Below are positions 1-7,827 of a stretch of 64,000 nt of DNA, piece by piece. The stretch comes from Ovoidimarina sp963698645 (GTDB taxonomy: Bacteria > Pseudomonadota > Alphaproteobacteria > Rhodobacterales > Rhodobacteraceae), in contig CAVORP010000009.1 in assembly GCA_963698645.1 (NCBI GenBank), positions 776,977 to 840,976 on the forward strand, given 5' to 3'. The notes beneath the pieces are model-generated. The model did no database searches and had not been told where the DNA came from. It saw only the letters and a program-made list of their open reading frames with translations. Numbering within the stretch: the stretch's first letter is position 1; each line of letters starts with the position of its first letter. A program made the position numbers and the translations under genes.

Positions 1-2
1 AC

Positions 3-662
3 GCCAGCTGGTTCGCCGCTTCGCAGTGGTACGTGGATGCGGTGCTCAGCTACGGCAGCAACCAGTTCGACCTCGAGCGCAGCCTCGACTACAGCATCGC
101 CGGGCTCGCTGGCGGCCTGACCCGCGTCGACCAGATCGCGCTGGCTTCTCCCGATGGCGACCGCCAGTCGTTCTCGGTCTCGCTCGGCCGCGACTTCAAC
201 AAGGGCGCATGGAGCTTCGGCCCCTATCTGCGTGCGGCCTACACCAGCATCGGTTTCGACGGCTACAGCGAGACCATGTCCAACCCGTCGGGCGCCGGTT
301 CCGGACTGGCACTGCAGGTCGAAGGGCGCACGCTCAAGAGCCTGCAAGGCGTGGTCGGCGGCAAGCTCAGCTACGCTGTGAGCACCTCTTGGGGCGTGCT
401 GCTGCCAAGCGCGCAGATCGAGTGGGTCAACGAGTTCGAGGATGATCCCGAACTGCTGGTCACGCGCTTCCTGCACGACCCGACACAGACGCCGATCCTG
501 ATCGAGAGTGACCGCATCGACGACAGCTACTTCAATATCGGGCTGGGTCTGTCTGGCGTGTTCGCCAGCGGACGCAGCGCCTACCTGTACTACGAACATG
601 TCGCCGGCCAGGAACGCATGAGTTCGGACAGCCTCGCCATCGGCATTCGCATCGAGTTCTGA
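3..662 (+). CDS. Outer-membrane autotransporter-type beta-barrel domain (C-terminal part, gene starts before window)
   Basis: The reading frame is open from the first bases of the window and ends at TGA 660-662, so only the C-terminal ~219 residues are seen. They read as alternating aromatic/polar beta strands with repeated short amphipathic segments and end in I-R-I-E-F. A terminal phenylalanine is typical of outer-membrane barrels recognised by the BAM machinery. The layout fits an autotransporter translocator domain inserted in the outer membrane. The passenger domain, if there is one, lies upstream of the window and cannot be judged. A non-autotransporter OmpA- or OmpW-like barrel is the alternative. 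Confidence 0.7.
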   Translation, partial: ASWFAASQWYVDAVLSYGSNQFDLERSLDYSIAGLAGGLTRVDQIALASPDGDRQSFSVSLGRDFNKGAWSFGPYLRAAYTSIGFDGYSETMSNPSGAGSGLALQVEGRTLKSLQGVVGGKLSYAVSTSWGVLLPSAQIEWVNEFEDDPELLVTRFLHDPTQTPILIESDRIDDSYFNIGLGLSGVFASGRSAYLYYEHVAGQERMSSDSLAIGIRIEF

Positions 663-668
663 GGGGGC

Positions 669-696
669 TTGGCGGAATGCGCGAACTCGTCATAAT
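669..696 (+). promoter_or_regulatory. Putative sigma70 promoter for the PP2C gene
   Basis: TTGGCG (669-674) and CATAAT (691-696) are separated by 16 bases and lie just upstream of the phosphatase start at 724. Four or more positions of each hexamer match consensus. It falls in the 61-base gap after the barrel gene, so the phosphatase can be transcribed separately. Confidence 0.45.
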
Positions 697-723
697 CCGG
701 GACCCTATGCAGTTGCAGCCAAC

Positions 724-1428
724 ATGATCGAATTCGGGCATTCCACCCACGTCGGGCTCCGCCGCGAGCACAACGAAGACACCTACTACGCCGACAGCGA
801 GCTCGGCCTGTGGCTGGTCGCCGACGGCATGGGCGGCCATGAGAATGGCGAGGTCGCGAGTGCGCTGGCGCGCGATACGCTGGTGCGCGAGATCAAGGCC
901 GGCGAACTGCTGGCACGCGCCATCCAGATGGCCGACGAGGAGATCATCAAGCACTCGAACCGGCGTCCGCAGGCGCTGCCGATGGGCACCACCATCGCCG
1001 CCGTGCGGGTACAGGGCAACGACTACGAAATCGCCTGGGTCGGCGACAGTCGCGTCTACTGTGTCGAGGGCGGCCGCTTCCGGCAGTTGTCGCAAGACCA
1101 CTCCTACGTGCGCGAACTGGTCGAGCAAGGCGCCATCAGCGCCGAGCAGGCGCGCACCCACCCGCACCGCAACGTCGTCACCCAGGCACTCGGCGTCACC
1201 GATCCGCAGAGCCTGCGCGTCGAGACCGTCACCGGCGCCCTCGCCCCGGGCAGTCAGCTACTGCTGTGCAGCGATGGTCTGACCGAAGAAGTGGACGATG
1301 CGGACATCGCGGGCGTGCTCGCACGCAGCGATCTTTCGGCCCAGGAATGCGTCGACCATCTGATCCTGGCCGCGCTCGATGGCGGCGGCTCGGACAACGT
1401 CACGGTGATTTTGCTGCGCAGTCAGTAG
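724..1428 (+). CDS. PP2C-family protein serine/threonine phosphatase
   Basis: Cytoplasmic metal-dependent phosphatase of 234 residues, the size of bacterial Stp1/PrpC enzymes that consist only of the catalytic domain. The motifs are in order: G-x-R-R-x-x-N-E-D near residue 12-19 (metal ligand Asp), A-D-G-M-G-G-H at about 37-43, G-D-S-R-V-Y near 106-111, and C-S-D-G-L-T plus G-G-S-D-N-V-T near the C-terminus, all metal- or phosphate-binding positions of the family. It ends 13 bases from the end of the opposite-strand Ser/Thr kinase gene. Family knowledge and this pairing suggest that it reverses that kinase's phosphorylation. That pairing is inferred, not shown. Confidence 0.9.
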   Translation: MIEFGHSTHVGLRREHNEDTYYADSELGLWLVADGMGGHENGEVASALARDTLVREIKAGELLARAIQMADEEIIKHSNRRPQALPMGTTIAAVRVQGNDYEIAWVGDSRVYCVEGGRFRQLSQDHSYVRELVEQGAISAEQARTHPHRNVVTQALGVTDPQSLRVETVTGALAPGSQLLLCSDGLTEEVDDADIAGVLARSDLSAQECVDHLILAALDGGGSDNVTVILLRSQ

Positions 1429-1441
1429 GCGCCGACGCGCG

Positions 1442-2905
1442 TTACTGCGCCGGGCATTCCCGATCGCGCAGTGCCAGCAGCGCAGGCCGCTCCGGAACCG
1501 CGAGCAGACCGGCCTCCGCCAGCAGGTTGCAGCCGGTGACCGAACCCCGATCGAGCGCCGCGCGGGCCTTGGATTCATAGAAGTCGGCGATCCGCAGCAG
1601 CCCCTCGTTGGCTTCGCTGTTGCCAGGATCGAGACGCAACACCTGCTGGTAGATCTCGATCGCGTTGTCTCCTGGCGGCGATGACAGCTTACGCCCGACC
1701 AAGGTTGATTCTCCGCTCGGCACGATCGCCTCGCGCACGTAGCCGCTCGCCTTGGCCAGCAGCGACTGGACATCGCCTTCGATCACCGGCAGGGCCTCGA
1801 CCGGTTCCGGATCGACAATCACGGGCACCACTGGCACCGCGGGCTCCGCGACCAAGGCCGGTGCGCGCAGCTGCGACCAAGCGACCACTGCAACGACCAG
1901 CGCGCCGGCGCCAACCAGCGCCCAAACCCAGGGCTTGCGCGCTTCCGTCCGCGCCGGCGCCGCCAGCTCCGGCTCGACGGCCAGGCCACGCTGTGTCGGT
2001 GCCGCCTGGTCGACCGGACCCACGGCCATGCGTGTCGCCGTGCGCTTGCGCGTGGTTTGCGCTTCGCGCATCGCCTTGGCTTCGGGTGCCGTCGCGATCA
2101 GTTTTTCGCAGGCGGCCACGAAATCGTCGCCGGTATGGAAGCGGGCTTCCGGCGACTTCGCCATCAACTGATCGATCAGCGGCTGCAACCAGGCCTGGTT
2201 CTGCGGCAAGTGCGGAATCGGATGTGTCACGTGCATCAGCGCGATCGTGTACGGATCGCTGGAATCGTAGGGCGGCCCACCGGTGAGCAGTTCGAACATC
2301 ATCGCGCCCAGGCTGTAGAGATCGGAGCGGCCGTCCACCTTTTCGGCGCGCGCCTGCTCCGGGCTCATGTAGTGCGGCGTGCCGATGGAATTTCCGGCCT
2401 GGGTGGCCATGGTGTTCGAGTTCATCGCCTTGGCGATGCCGAAGTCCGCGAGCACGGCGGTGCCATTGGCACGGAACAGCACGTTGCCGGGCTTCACGTC
2501 GCGATGCACCACGCCCTTCTCGTGCGCGTAGGCGAGACCGAGCGCGACATCGCGCGCAACGTCGAGGATCGCCGGCACCGTCATCGCCTTGTCCATGCGC
2601 TCGCGCAGGGTGCCACCGGGGATGAACTCCTGGGCCAGGTAGTAGACACCCGCGTGCTGGCCGATGTCGTACACCGTCACCAGGTTCGGATGGCTGAGCT
2701 TGGCGGTGAGCCGGCCTTCCTTGAGAAAACGGTCGGTGAACTCGGTATTCGCGGCCAGCGTCGGGGCCATCACCTTGAGTGCGACCTCGCGGTCCAGCGA
2801 CTCCTGCATCGCCAGATAGACCGAGGCCATGCCGCCCTCGCCAAGGCCACGCAGGATGCGGTACCCGGGGATATCGACGCTCTTCAGGACTTGGGTAACA
2901 CTCAT
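1442..2905 (-). CDS. Membrane-anchored Hanks-type serine/threonine protein kinase
   Basis: About 487 residues. The N-terminal kinase domain (about 10-275) has G-L-G-E-G-G-M-A-S-V-Y (P-loop), A-L-K (ATP lysine), H-R-D-V-K-P-G-N (catalytic loop), D-F-G, and M-S-P-E-Q-A (activation segment). A charged linker leads to one membrane segment at about 326-346, then a Pro/Val-rich stretch and a C-terminal region with a TPR-like helix pair (residues around I-Y-Q-Q-V-L-R-L-D-P-G-N). This is the PknB-like topology with the kinase in the cytoplasm. I chose ATG 2905, which places the domain right at the N-terminus. An in-frame TTG at 2947 would add 14 unconvincing residues. It is convergent with the PP2C gene and lies downstream of dnaQ on the same strand. 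Confidence 0.9.
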   Translation of the reverse strand: MSVTQVLKSVDIPGYRILRGLGEGGMASVYLAMQESLDREVALKVMAPTLAANTEFTDRFLKEGRLTAKLSHPNLVTVYDIGQHAGVYYLAQEFIPGGTLRERMDKAMTVPAILDVARDVALGLAYAHEKGVVHRDVKPGNVLFRANGTAVLADFGIAKAMNSNTMATQAGNSIGTPHYMSPEQARAEKVDGRSDLYSLGAMMFELLTGGPPYDSSDPYTIALMHVTHPIPHLPQNQAWLQPLIDQLMAKSPEARFHTGDDFVAACEKLIATAPEAKAMREAQTTRKRTATRMAVGPVDQAAPTQRGLAVEPELAAPARTEARKPWVWALVGAGALVVAVVAWSQLRAPALVAEPAVPVVPVIVDPEPVEALPVIEGDVQSLLAKASGYVREAIVPSGESTLVGRKLSSPPGDNAIEIYQQVLRLDPGNSEANEGLLRIADFYESKARAALDRGSVTGCNLLAEAGLLAVPERPALLALRDRECPAQ

Positions 2906-2987
2906 GCCGATCGGGGCCTGCGCAGGATCATCCGGCAAAGATAGCAAAGCCGGTCATGCCGCAGGCAATTCCCGCCGTGTTCCGCGT

Positions 2988-3695
2988 TCAGGCCGGAAGC
3001 GTGCGCCACAGCGGCAGCTGCTTGGCGGCCTTGGCCACGGCGTCGAGCCGGGCTTCATGGGCAGCCAGCTCCTCGGCTCCGGCGCGCAACACCCGCAGCG
3101 CGCCACGAAACGCCCGCGGCGCGTTGTCGGCTAGCGTCCCGGTGTTTGCCGGCGCGGCGTCGAAGCTCATCTCGCCCTGCCCAGCGGTGAGCGCCAGGTA
3201 CACCTCCGCGAGCAGATTCGCATCGAGCAAGGCACCATGCAGTTCGCGAGCGGTGTTGTCCACGCCAAGACGTTTGCACAGCGCGTCCAGCGAATTGCGC
3301 TGTCCTGGGAATCGTTCCCGAGCCAGCTTCAAGGTGTCGAGCACGCTGCAGCGTTCTCTGATCCGGCCCGACCCAGCATCCAGGCGCGCCAGTTCCGCAT
3401 CGAGGAAACCGACGTCGAAAGATGCGTTGTGCATGATCAGTTCGGCACCGTCGATGAAGCCCAGGAACTCACCGGCGATCTGCGCGAACAGCGGCTTGTC
3501 GGCCAGGAACTCGTCGGTCAGCCCGTGCACTTCAGCGGCACCGCGATCCACTTCGCGCTGCGGATTGAGGTAGCGGTGGAACTCGCGACCGCTGCGCCGT
3601 CGTTCGCACAGCTCGATGCAGCCGATCTCGATGATGCGATGACCGCGTGCGACCTCCAGGCCGGTGGTCTCGGTGTCGAGGATGATCTGGCGCAC
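2988..3695 (-). CDS. dnaQ: DNA polymerase III epsilon subunit (3'-5' proofreading exonuclease)
   Basis: 235 residues with the DEDDh exonuclease signature: D-T-E-T-T-G at residues 7-12 (ExoI), N-A-S-F-D-V-G-F (ExoII) and H-G-A-L-L-D-A (ExoIII, with the catalytic His and Asp). The C-terminal tail is where epsilon normally contacts the alpha polymerase subunit. The GTG start at 3695 directly abuts the TGA of rnhA, so translation is probably coupled. The rnhA-dnaQ pairing is common in proteobacteria, although there the genes are often divergent; here they are head to tail. Removal of misincorporated bases during replication is the expected role. Confidence 0.93.
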   Translation of the reverse strand: MRQIILDTETTGLEVARGHRIIEIGCIELCERRRSGREFHRYLNPQREVDRGAAEVHGLTDEFLADKPLFAQIAGEFLGFIDGAELIMHNASFDVGFLDAELARLDAGSGRIRERCSVLDTLKLARERFPGQRNSLDALCKRLGVDNTARELHGALLDANLLAEVYLALTAGQGEMSFDAAPANTGTLADNAPRAFRGALRVLRAGAEELAAHEARLDAVAKAAKQLPLWRTLPA

Positions 3696-4151
3696 TCAGC
3701 GTGGCTCCTGGCCCAGCAGATCGCGAATGGCGGCGCGCGCATGGGCATCCACGGCTTCGTTCTCGGCGTGGCCATCGTGGCCGCGCACCCAATGGAAGCG
3801 CACCTGATGCCGCCCCAGCACCTGATCGATGGCCTCCCACAGGTCCCGGTTCTTGACCGGATCGCGGCCGCTGGTACGCCAGCCATTGCGCTTCCAGCCG
3901 GCCATCCACTGCTCGACCCCCTGTTTCAAGTACTGCGAGTCGGTGGTCAGATCCACGGCACAGGATTTCTTGAGCGACTCCAGGGCGCGCAGCGCTGCAG
4001 TCAGCTCCATGCGGTTGTTCGTGGTCTGCGGCTCGGCGCCATTCAGCCAGCGCTCCTTGCCGCGATAGCGCAGCAGCGCCGCCCAGCCGCCTGGCCCGGG
4101 ATTTCCCGAGCAGGCACCATCGGTGAAAATCGCAACGCGCTCGTCGCTCAC
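3696..4151 (-). CDS. rnhA: Ribonuclease HI
   Basis: 151 residues, the usual RNase HI size. F-T-D-G-A-C-S-G-N-P-G-P-G-G near the start carries the first catalytic Asp, N-N-R-M-E-L-T-A the catalytic Glu, and T-D-S-Q-Y the second Asp. The C-terminal W-V-R-G-H-D-G-H-x-E-N-E-A-V-D holds the remaining metal ligands. It degrades RNA in RNA-DNA hybrids. I take GTG 4151 as start because the family begins within a few residues of this motif; a longer ATG frame to 4277 would add 42 Arg/Ala-rich residues that read like out-of-frame sequence. The start overlaps the upstream stop by four bases (GTGA). Confidence 0.92.
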   Translation of the reverse strand: MSDERVAIFTDGACSGNPGPGGWAALLRYRGKERWLNGAEPQTTNNRMELTAALRALESLKKSCAVDLTTDSQYLKQGVEQWMAGWKRNGWRTSGRDPVKNRDLWEAIDQVLGRHQVRFHWVRGHDGHAENEAVDAHARAAIRDLLGQEPR

Positions 4152-4828
4152 GCCGCCAACCCGCTGCGCGAGATCGGTCGCGCGACCCAACCGGATACCG
4201 GCGTCGGGGCGCGGCCGCGCGCGCGCAACTGGCGCACGTTCGGCAGCTCGCGCCGCTTGCGCGCTTCGATCAGACACAGACCGGACCAGATCCGCGCCGG
4301 TGCCGCAACATGGGCCTCGGCGCCACCATCGAAATCAACGCGCGATACCCGCAGATCGACGCAGCCGCGAGCCGCCAGCGCCTCCAACAGCACACGCGTC
4401 GAGCGCACCCGCAACGGCGGCGCGCCCGAGGCACCGAAATGCAGCTTGCAGCGCGTCCAGCCCAACGCACCGACCACGAACAGCGCGATGCTGCGCTCGG
4501 GCTTCAATACGCGGATGGCTTCGTCCAGCAGCTCGTCGACGACGCTGCCGGCTTCCAGGACATGTTGCAAGACCACGCGATCAATACTGTCGTCGCGCAA
4601 CGGCCAATGCGTGCAGACCGCGTGCAGATCACCTTCCAGGAATTGCCCACGCTGGGCCAGCTCCAGCACTCCCGCTGCCGGCACAGTCGGTGGCGCGCCG
4701 GCGACCGAGAGCCAGAGTTCACGCTCGTCGGCGACCAGACCCGTGACCAAGGACTGCCGTTCCGCCGCGAGCAGCCGTTGCCACCAACTGGCGGGCAAGG
4801 CAACGGTCGGTGTGGAATGCGGAACCAT
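4148..4828 (-). CDS. Methyltransferase-like domain protein with degenerate SAM motif
   Basis: About 226 residues from ATG 4828. The central part resembles class I methyltransferases after motif I: W-P-L-R-D-D-S-I-D-R-V-V-L-Q-H-V-L-E matches the motif II/post-II pattern and A-I-R-V-L-K-P-E the helix after strand 4. The N-terminal glycine-rich SAM loop is missing, replaced by W-L-S-V-A-G-A-P-P, so methyl transfer is doubtful. A protein of this kind between gloB (divergent) and rnhA is usual in xanthomonads. Its GTGA overlap with rnhA implies coupled translation. Substrate unknown. Confidence 0.65.
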   Translation of the reverse strand: MVPHSTPTVALPASWWQRLLAAERQSLVTGLVADERELWLSVAGAPPTVPAAGVLELAQRGQFLEGDLHAVCTHWPLRDDSIDRVVLQHVLEAGSVVDELLDEAIRVLKPERSIALFVVGALGWTRCKLHFGASGAPPLRVRSTRVLLEALAARGCVDLRVSRVDFDGGAEAHVAAPARIWSGLCLIEARKRRELPNVRQLRARGRAPTPVSGWVARPISRSGLAA

Positions 4829-4898
4829 GGGCGACTCGGGAATTGCGGGTGGCCGATTGTGATACAAGCCGAGCTTGATCCGGAAGAAGTTTCCCACC

Positions 4899-5681
4899 AT
4901 GCCCCTGGTCGCAAGCACGCCCCTCGCAGGACTGACCGCGCATGCCGTCACCGCATTCGTCGACAACTACCTGTGGTTGTTGCAGTCGGGGCGGCACGCC
5001 ATCGCGATTGATCCGGGCGATGCCGCCCCGGTGCTCGCGACGCTGGAGTCGCTGCAGCTCACGCTGGCCGCGATCCTGGTGACGCATCACCATCCCGACC
5101 ACATCGGCGGCGTCGAAACCCTGGCCGCGCGCTGGAACTGCCCGGTGTTCGGCTCCGCCGACACGCGCATCGCCGGCATCAACACGCGATGCGCCGAGGG
5201 CGACCGCATCCGCCTCGATGGCTTTCCCGAATTCGAGGTCTGGCACGTCCCGGGGCACACGCTCACACATCTCGCGTTTCGGCTCGAAGACGCGATCTTC
5301 GTCGGCGATACCCTGTTCGGCGCTGGCTGCGGTCGCGTGTTCGAAGGATCGGTTGCGGATCTGTATGTTTCGCTGCAACGCATCGTCGCGCTGCCGCCCG
5401 CCACGCTGGTGTTCTGCAGTCACGAATACACGCGTGCCAACCTGCGGTTCGCCGCGCTCGTGGAGCCGGGCAACGAAGCGGTGCATCTGCGCGCGCTGGC
5501 ACTGGCCAACGCCGGCCCCAGCGTACCGTTCGCACTCGCCGACGAGCTCGCCAGCAATGTTTTCCTGCGCTGCCATCTGGCCTCTGTGCGTGATGCCGTC
5601 AACGCGAATTTCGGTACCACATTCGTTGCACCCGGCGAGGTCTTCGCCGCGCTCAGGCGATGGAAGAACAGCCATGTCTAG
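4899..5681 (+). CDS. gloB: Hydroxyacylglutathione hydrolase (glyoxalase II)
   Basis: 260 residues of the metallo-beta-lactamase fold. The metal motif T-H-H-H-P-D-H is at residues 62-68, with G-D-T-L-F, H-V-P-G-H-T and C-S-H-E-Y-T supplying the other histidines and aspartate of the binuclear site. The C-terminal segment is the glyoxalase II-specific substrate domain. It hydrolyses S-lactoylglutathione to lactate and glutathione in methylglyoxal detoxification. ATG 4899 gives the canonical N-terminus; an in-frame TTG at 4875 is less likely. It diverges from the methyltransferase-like gene across a 70-base gap and overlaps the next gene, mltD, by eight bases. Confidence 0.93.
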   Translation: MPLVASTPLAGLTAHAVTAFVDNYLWLLQSGRHAIAIDPGDAAPVLATLESLQLTLAAILVTHHHPDHIGGVETLAARWNCPVFGSADTRIAGINTRCAEGDRIRLDGFPEFEVWHVPGHTLTHLAFRLEDAIFVGDTLFGAGCGRVFEGSVADLYVSLQRIVALPPATLVFCSHEYTRANLRFAALVEPGNEAVHLRALALANAGPSVPFALADELASNVFLRCHLASVRDAVNANFGTTFVAPGEVFAALRRWKNSHV

Positions 5682-6894
5682 TCGATGCATCCGGCCACTG
5701 TCATTGCGCTGCCTGGTGGCGGCAGCGTTTCTGGTGCTGCTCGGCGCGTGCACGCCGGAGCGGGTGCGCGAAGCCCCCACTGGTGAGCCGATCGCCACCG
5801 ATAACGCGCAGCCTGCCGCCCGGTCTGCGCCCCGGTCGGAACCGACGCCGCTGCCTGCGACCGGAGATGCTGCGGTGGCGTCGCCGGCCGCGGTCGTCGC
5901 CACTGCGGAGGCGACCCTGTGGCAGGCCATCGTCGCCCGCTACGCCTTCTCCGATTGCGCGAATCCCTCTCCCGCCGTGCGTCGCTGGCAACGCATCCAC
6001 CTGCAGTCACCGACGCGCCATGCCGATAGCCTGGCGCGTGCGGCACCATGGATCGCCTACGTTGCCGACGAACTGGCAAGGCGCGATCTACCGGCGGAGT
6101 TCGTGTGGCTTCCCTTCGTCGAAAGCGGCTATCAGCCGATTCGTGCGCGCGGCGGACGCCCCGCCGGCGCTTGGCAGCTGATGCCGGCCACGGCGCGCTG
6201 GCGCGGTCTGCGCATCGGCAACGGCTACGACGGCCGCATCGACTTCGTCGCCGCCACGCGCGCCGCGCTTGATCTGATCGAATACCTCGCGCGCGCGTTC
6301 GATCGCGACTGGGCGCTGGTGACCATGGCCTACAACGCCGGCGAATACCGCATCAAGGGCGCACTCAGGCGCGCGCAGGCGCTGGGTACGATGGTCGCTC
6401 CGGAGAGACTCGCGGTCAGCCCGATCACACACGAACATCTGGTCAAACTGCGCGCGTTGGCCTGCGTGGTTGCGGCGCCATCGGACTTCGCACTGACCTT
6501 GCCGCAGGTCGATCGCGAGGAGCAACTCGTGGCGCTGCACCTCGCTGTCGCGATGCCGGTTGCGCAACTCGCCGCCCTCGCCGGCGCGACTCCGAGCCAA
6601 TGGCAGAAATGGAACCCGGCCTGGACGCAGGGCCGCGTCGACGCCGCCGCTGACGTGCTGGTACCACGGGCGCTCGCTGCAGCCGCAACACAAGCCTTCG
6701 CCACGACCAGTCCGGAACCGGTTCCGACACGCACTGCCGCGACCTCTGGTGCCCATACCCATGTCGTGCGCGCGGGCGAGTCGGCCTGGCTCATCGCCCG
6801 CCGTTACGCACTTTCGGTCGCCGAGTTGCTGGCCGCCAACGCCCTCAGCGCAAGCTCGGTGTTGCATCCGGGTCAGATCCTGCGCCTGCCCTGA
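5674..6894 (+). CDS. mltD: Membrane-bound lytic murein transglycosylase D-like lipoprotein
   Basis: 406 residues. The N-terminus is a lipoprotein signal ending L-L-G-A-C with the lipidated Cys at residue 26, so it should be anchored in the outer membrane facing the periplasm. A Pro/Ala-rich linker leads to an SLT domain: P-F-V-E-S-G-Y holds the catalytic Glu at residue 150, followed by G-A-W-Q-L-M-P and A-Y-N-A-G-E. One LysM peptidoglycan-binding repeat occupies about the last 45 residues (H-V-V-R-A-G-E-S...G-Q-I-L-R-L-P). E. coli MltD has more LysM units, so this is a short version. It cleaves glycan strands with 1,6-anhydro product formation. The start overlaps the end of gloB. Confidence 0.88.
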   Translation: MSSRCIRPLSLRCLVAAAFLVLLGACTPERVREAPTGEPIATDNAQPAARSAPRSEPTPLPATGDAAVASPAAVVATAEATLWQAIVARYAFSDCANPSPAVRRWQRIHLQSPTRHADSLARAAPWIAYVADELARRDLPAEFVWLPFVESGYQPIRARGGRPAGAWQLMPATARWRGLRIGNGYDGRIDFVAATRAALDLIEYLARAFDRDWALVTMAYNAGEYRIKGALRRAQALGTMVAPERLAVSPITHEHLVKLRALACVVAAPSDFALTLPQVDREEQLVALHLAVAMPVAQLAALAGATPSQWQKWNPAWTQGRVDAAADVLVPRALAAAATQAFATTSPEPVPTRTAATSGAHTHVVRAGESAWLIARRYALSVAELLAANALSASSVLHPGQILRLP

Positions 6895-6976
6895 TCGAAT
6901 ACACATGCGCATCGTTGCTGCTGCCGAAAGCAGCCGGATAGACTGCGCCCCCTGCGTTCACGACGAGAGATCTTCC

Positions 6977-7759
6977 ATGGGCTTCCTGCAAGGCAAGCGT
7001 GCACTGATCATCGGCATCGCCAGCGAACGTTCCATCGCCTCCGGCATCGCCGAAGCGATGCACCGTGAAGGCGCCACCCTGGCCTTCAGCTACCAGAACG
7101 ATCGGCTGAAGTCGCGCGTGCAGGATGCCGCGAAGGAGTTCGGTTCGGACATCGTGCTCCCCTGCGATGTCGCCTCCGATACCGAGATCGCGGCCCTGTT
7201 CGCGGAACTCGGCAAGCACTGGAACCAGCTGGATGTCCTGGTGCACTCGGTCGGCTTCGCACCACGCGAATCGATCCAGGGCGACTTTCTCGACAGCATT
7301 TCGCGCGAGAGCTTCGCCATCGCCCACGACATCTCGAGTTACAGCCTGGCCGCGTTGGCCAAGGCGGCGCGACCGATGATGCGCGGCCACGACAGCGCCA
7401 TCCTGACGCTGAGCTATCTGGGCGCCGTGCGCGCGATGGCCAACTACAACGTCATGGGCCTGGCCAAGGCATCGCTGGAGGCGAACGTGCGCTACCTCGC
7501 GCGTTGCCTCGGCCCCGAAGGCATCCGCGTCAACGGCATCTCGGCCGGGCCGATCAAGACCCTGGCCGCCGCCGGCGTGAGCAACTTCCGCAAGATGCTG
7601 GAACATGTCGAAGAGGCCTCGCCGCTGCGTCGCAACGTCACCATCGAGCAGGTCGGCAACGTCGGCGCGTTCCTCTGCTCCGACCTCGCCGCCGGCGTCA
7701 CCGGCGAGATCAGCTACGTCGACTCGGGCTACAACATCCTCGGCATGACCGGGATCTGA
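6977..7759 (+). CDS. fabI: Enoyl-[acyl-carrier-protein] reductase (NADH)
   Basis: 260 residues. G-I-A-S-E-R-S-I-A is the FabI variant of the nucleotide-binding loop. The catalytic pair is Tyr157 and Lys164 in the Y-x6-K spacing peculiar to FabI, with Tyr147 nearby. It catalyses the last, NADH-dependent step of each fatty acid elongation cycle. A purine-rich GAGAGA lies upstream of ATG 6977. The gene stands alone between mltD and a strong hairpin at 7780-7805. As the only enoyl-ACP reductase visible here it is probably essential. Confidence 0.94.
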   Translation: MGFLQGKRALIIGIASERSIASGIAEAMHREGATLAFSYQNDRLKSRVQDAAKEFGSDIVLPCDVASDTEIAALFAELGKHWNQLDVLVHSVGFAPRESIQGDFLDSISRESFAIAHDISSYSLAALAKAARPMMRGHDSAILTLSYLGAVRAMANYNVMGLAKASLEANVRYLARCLGPEGIRVNGISAGPIKTLAAAGVSNFRKMLEHVEEASPLRRNVTIEQVGNVGAFLCSDLAAGVTGEISYVDSGYNILGMTGI

Positions 7760-7779
7760 TCCTCAGCCGCCGGGCAATG

Positions 7780-7805
7780 AAAAAGGCGCCTCGCGGCGCC
7801 TTTTT
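7780..7805. terminator. Bidirectional intrinsic terminator between fabI and ppiD
   Basis: Perfect 11-base inverted repeat (AAAAAGGCGCC / GGCGCCTTTTT) around a TCGC loop, with A-runs and T-runs on the two flanks. It sits between the convergent fabI and ppiD genes and can terminate both. Confidence 0.92.
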
Positions 7806-7827
7806 CGTTTGAGTCAAAGCGCGGCGA

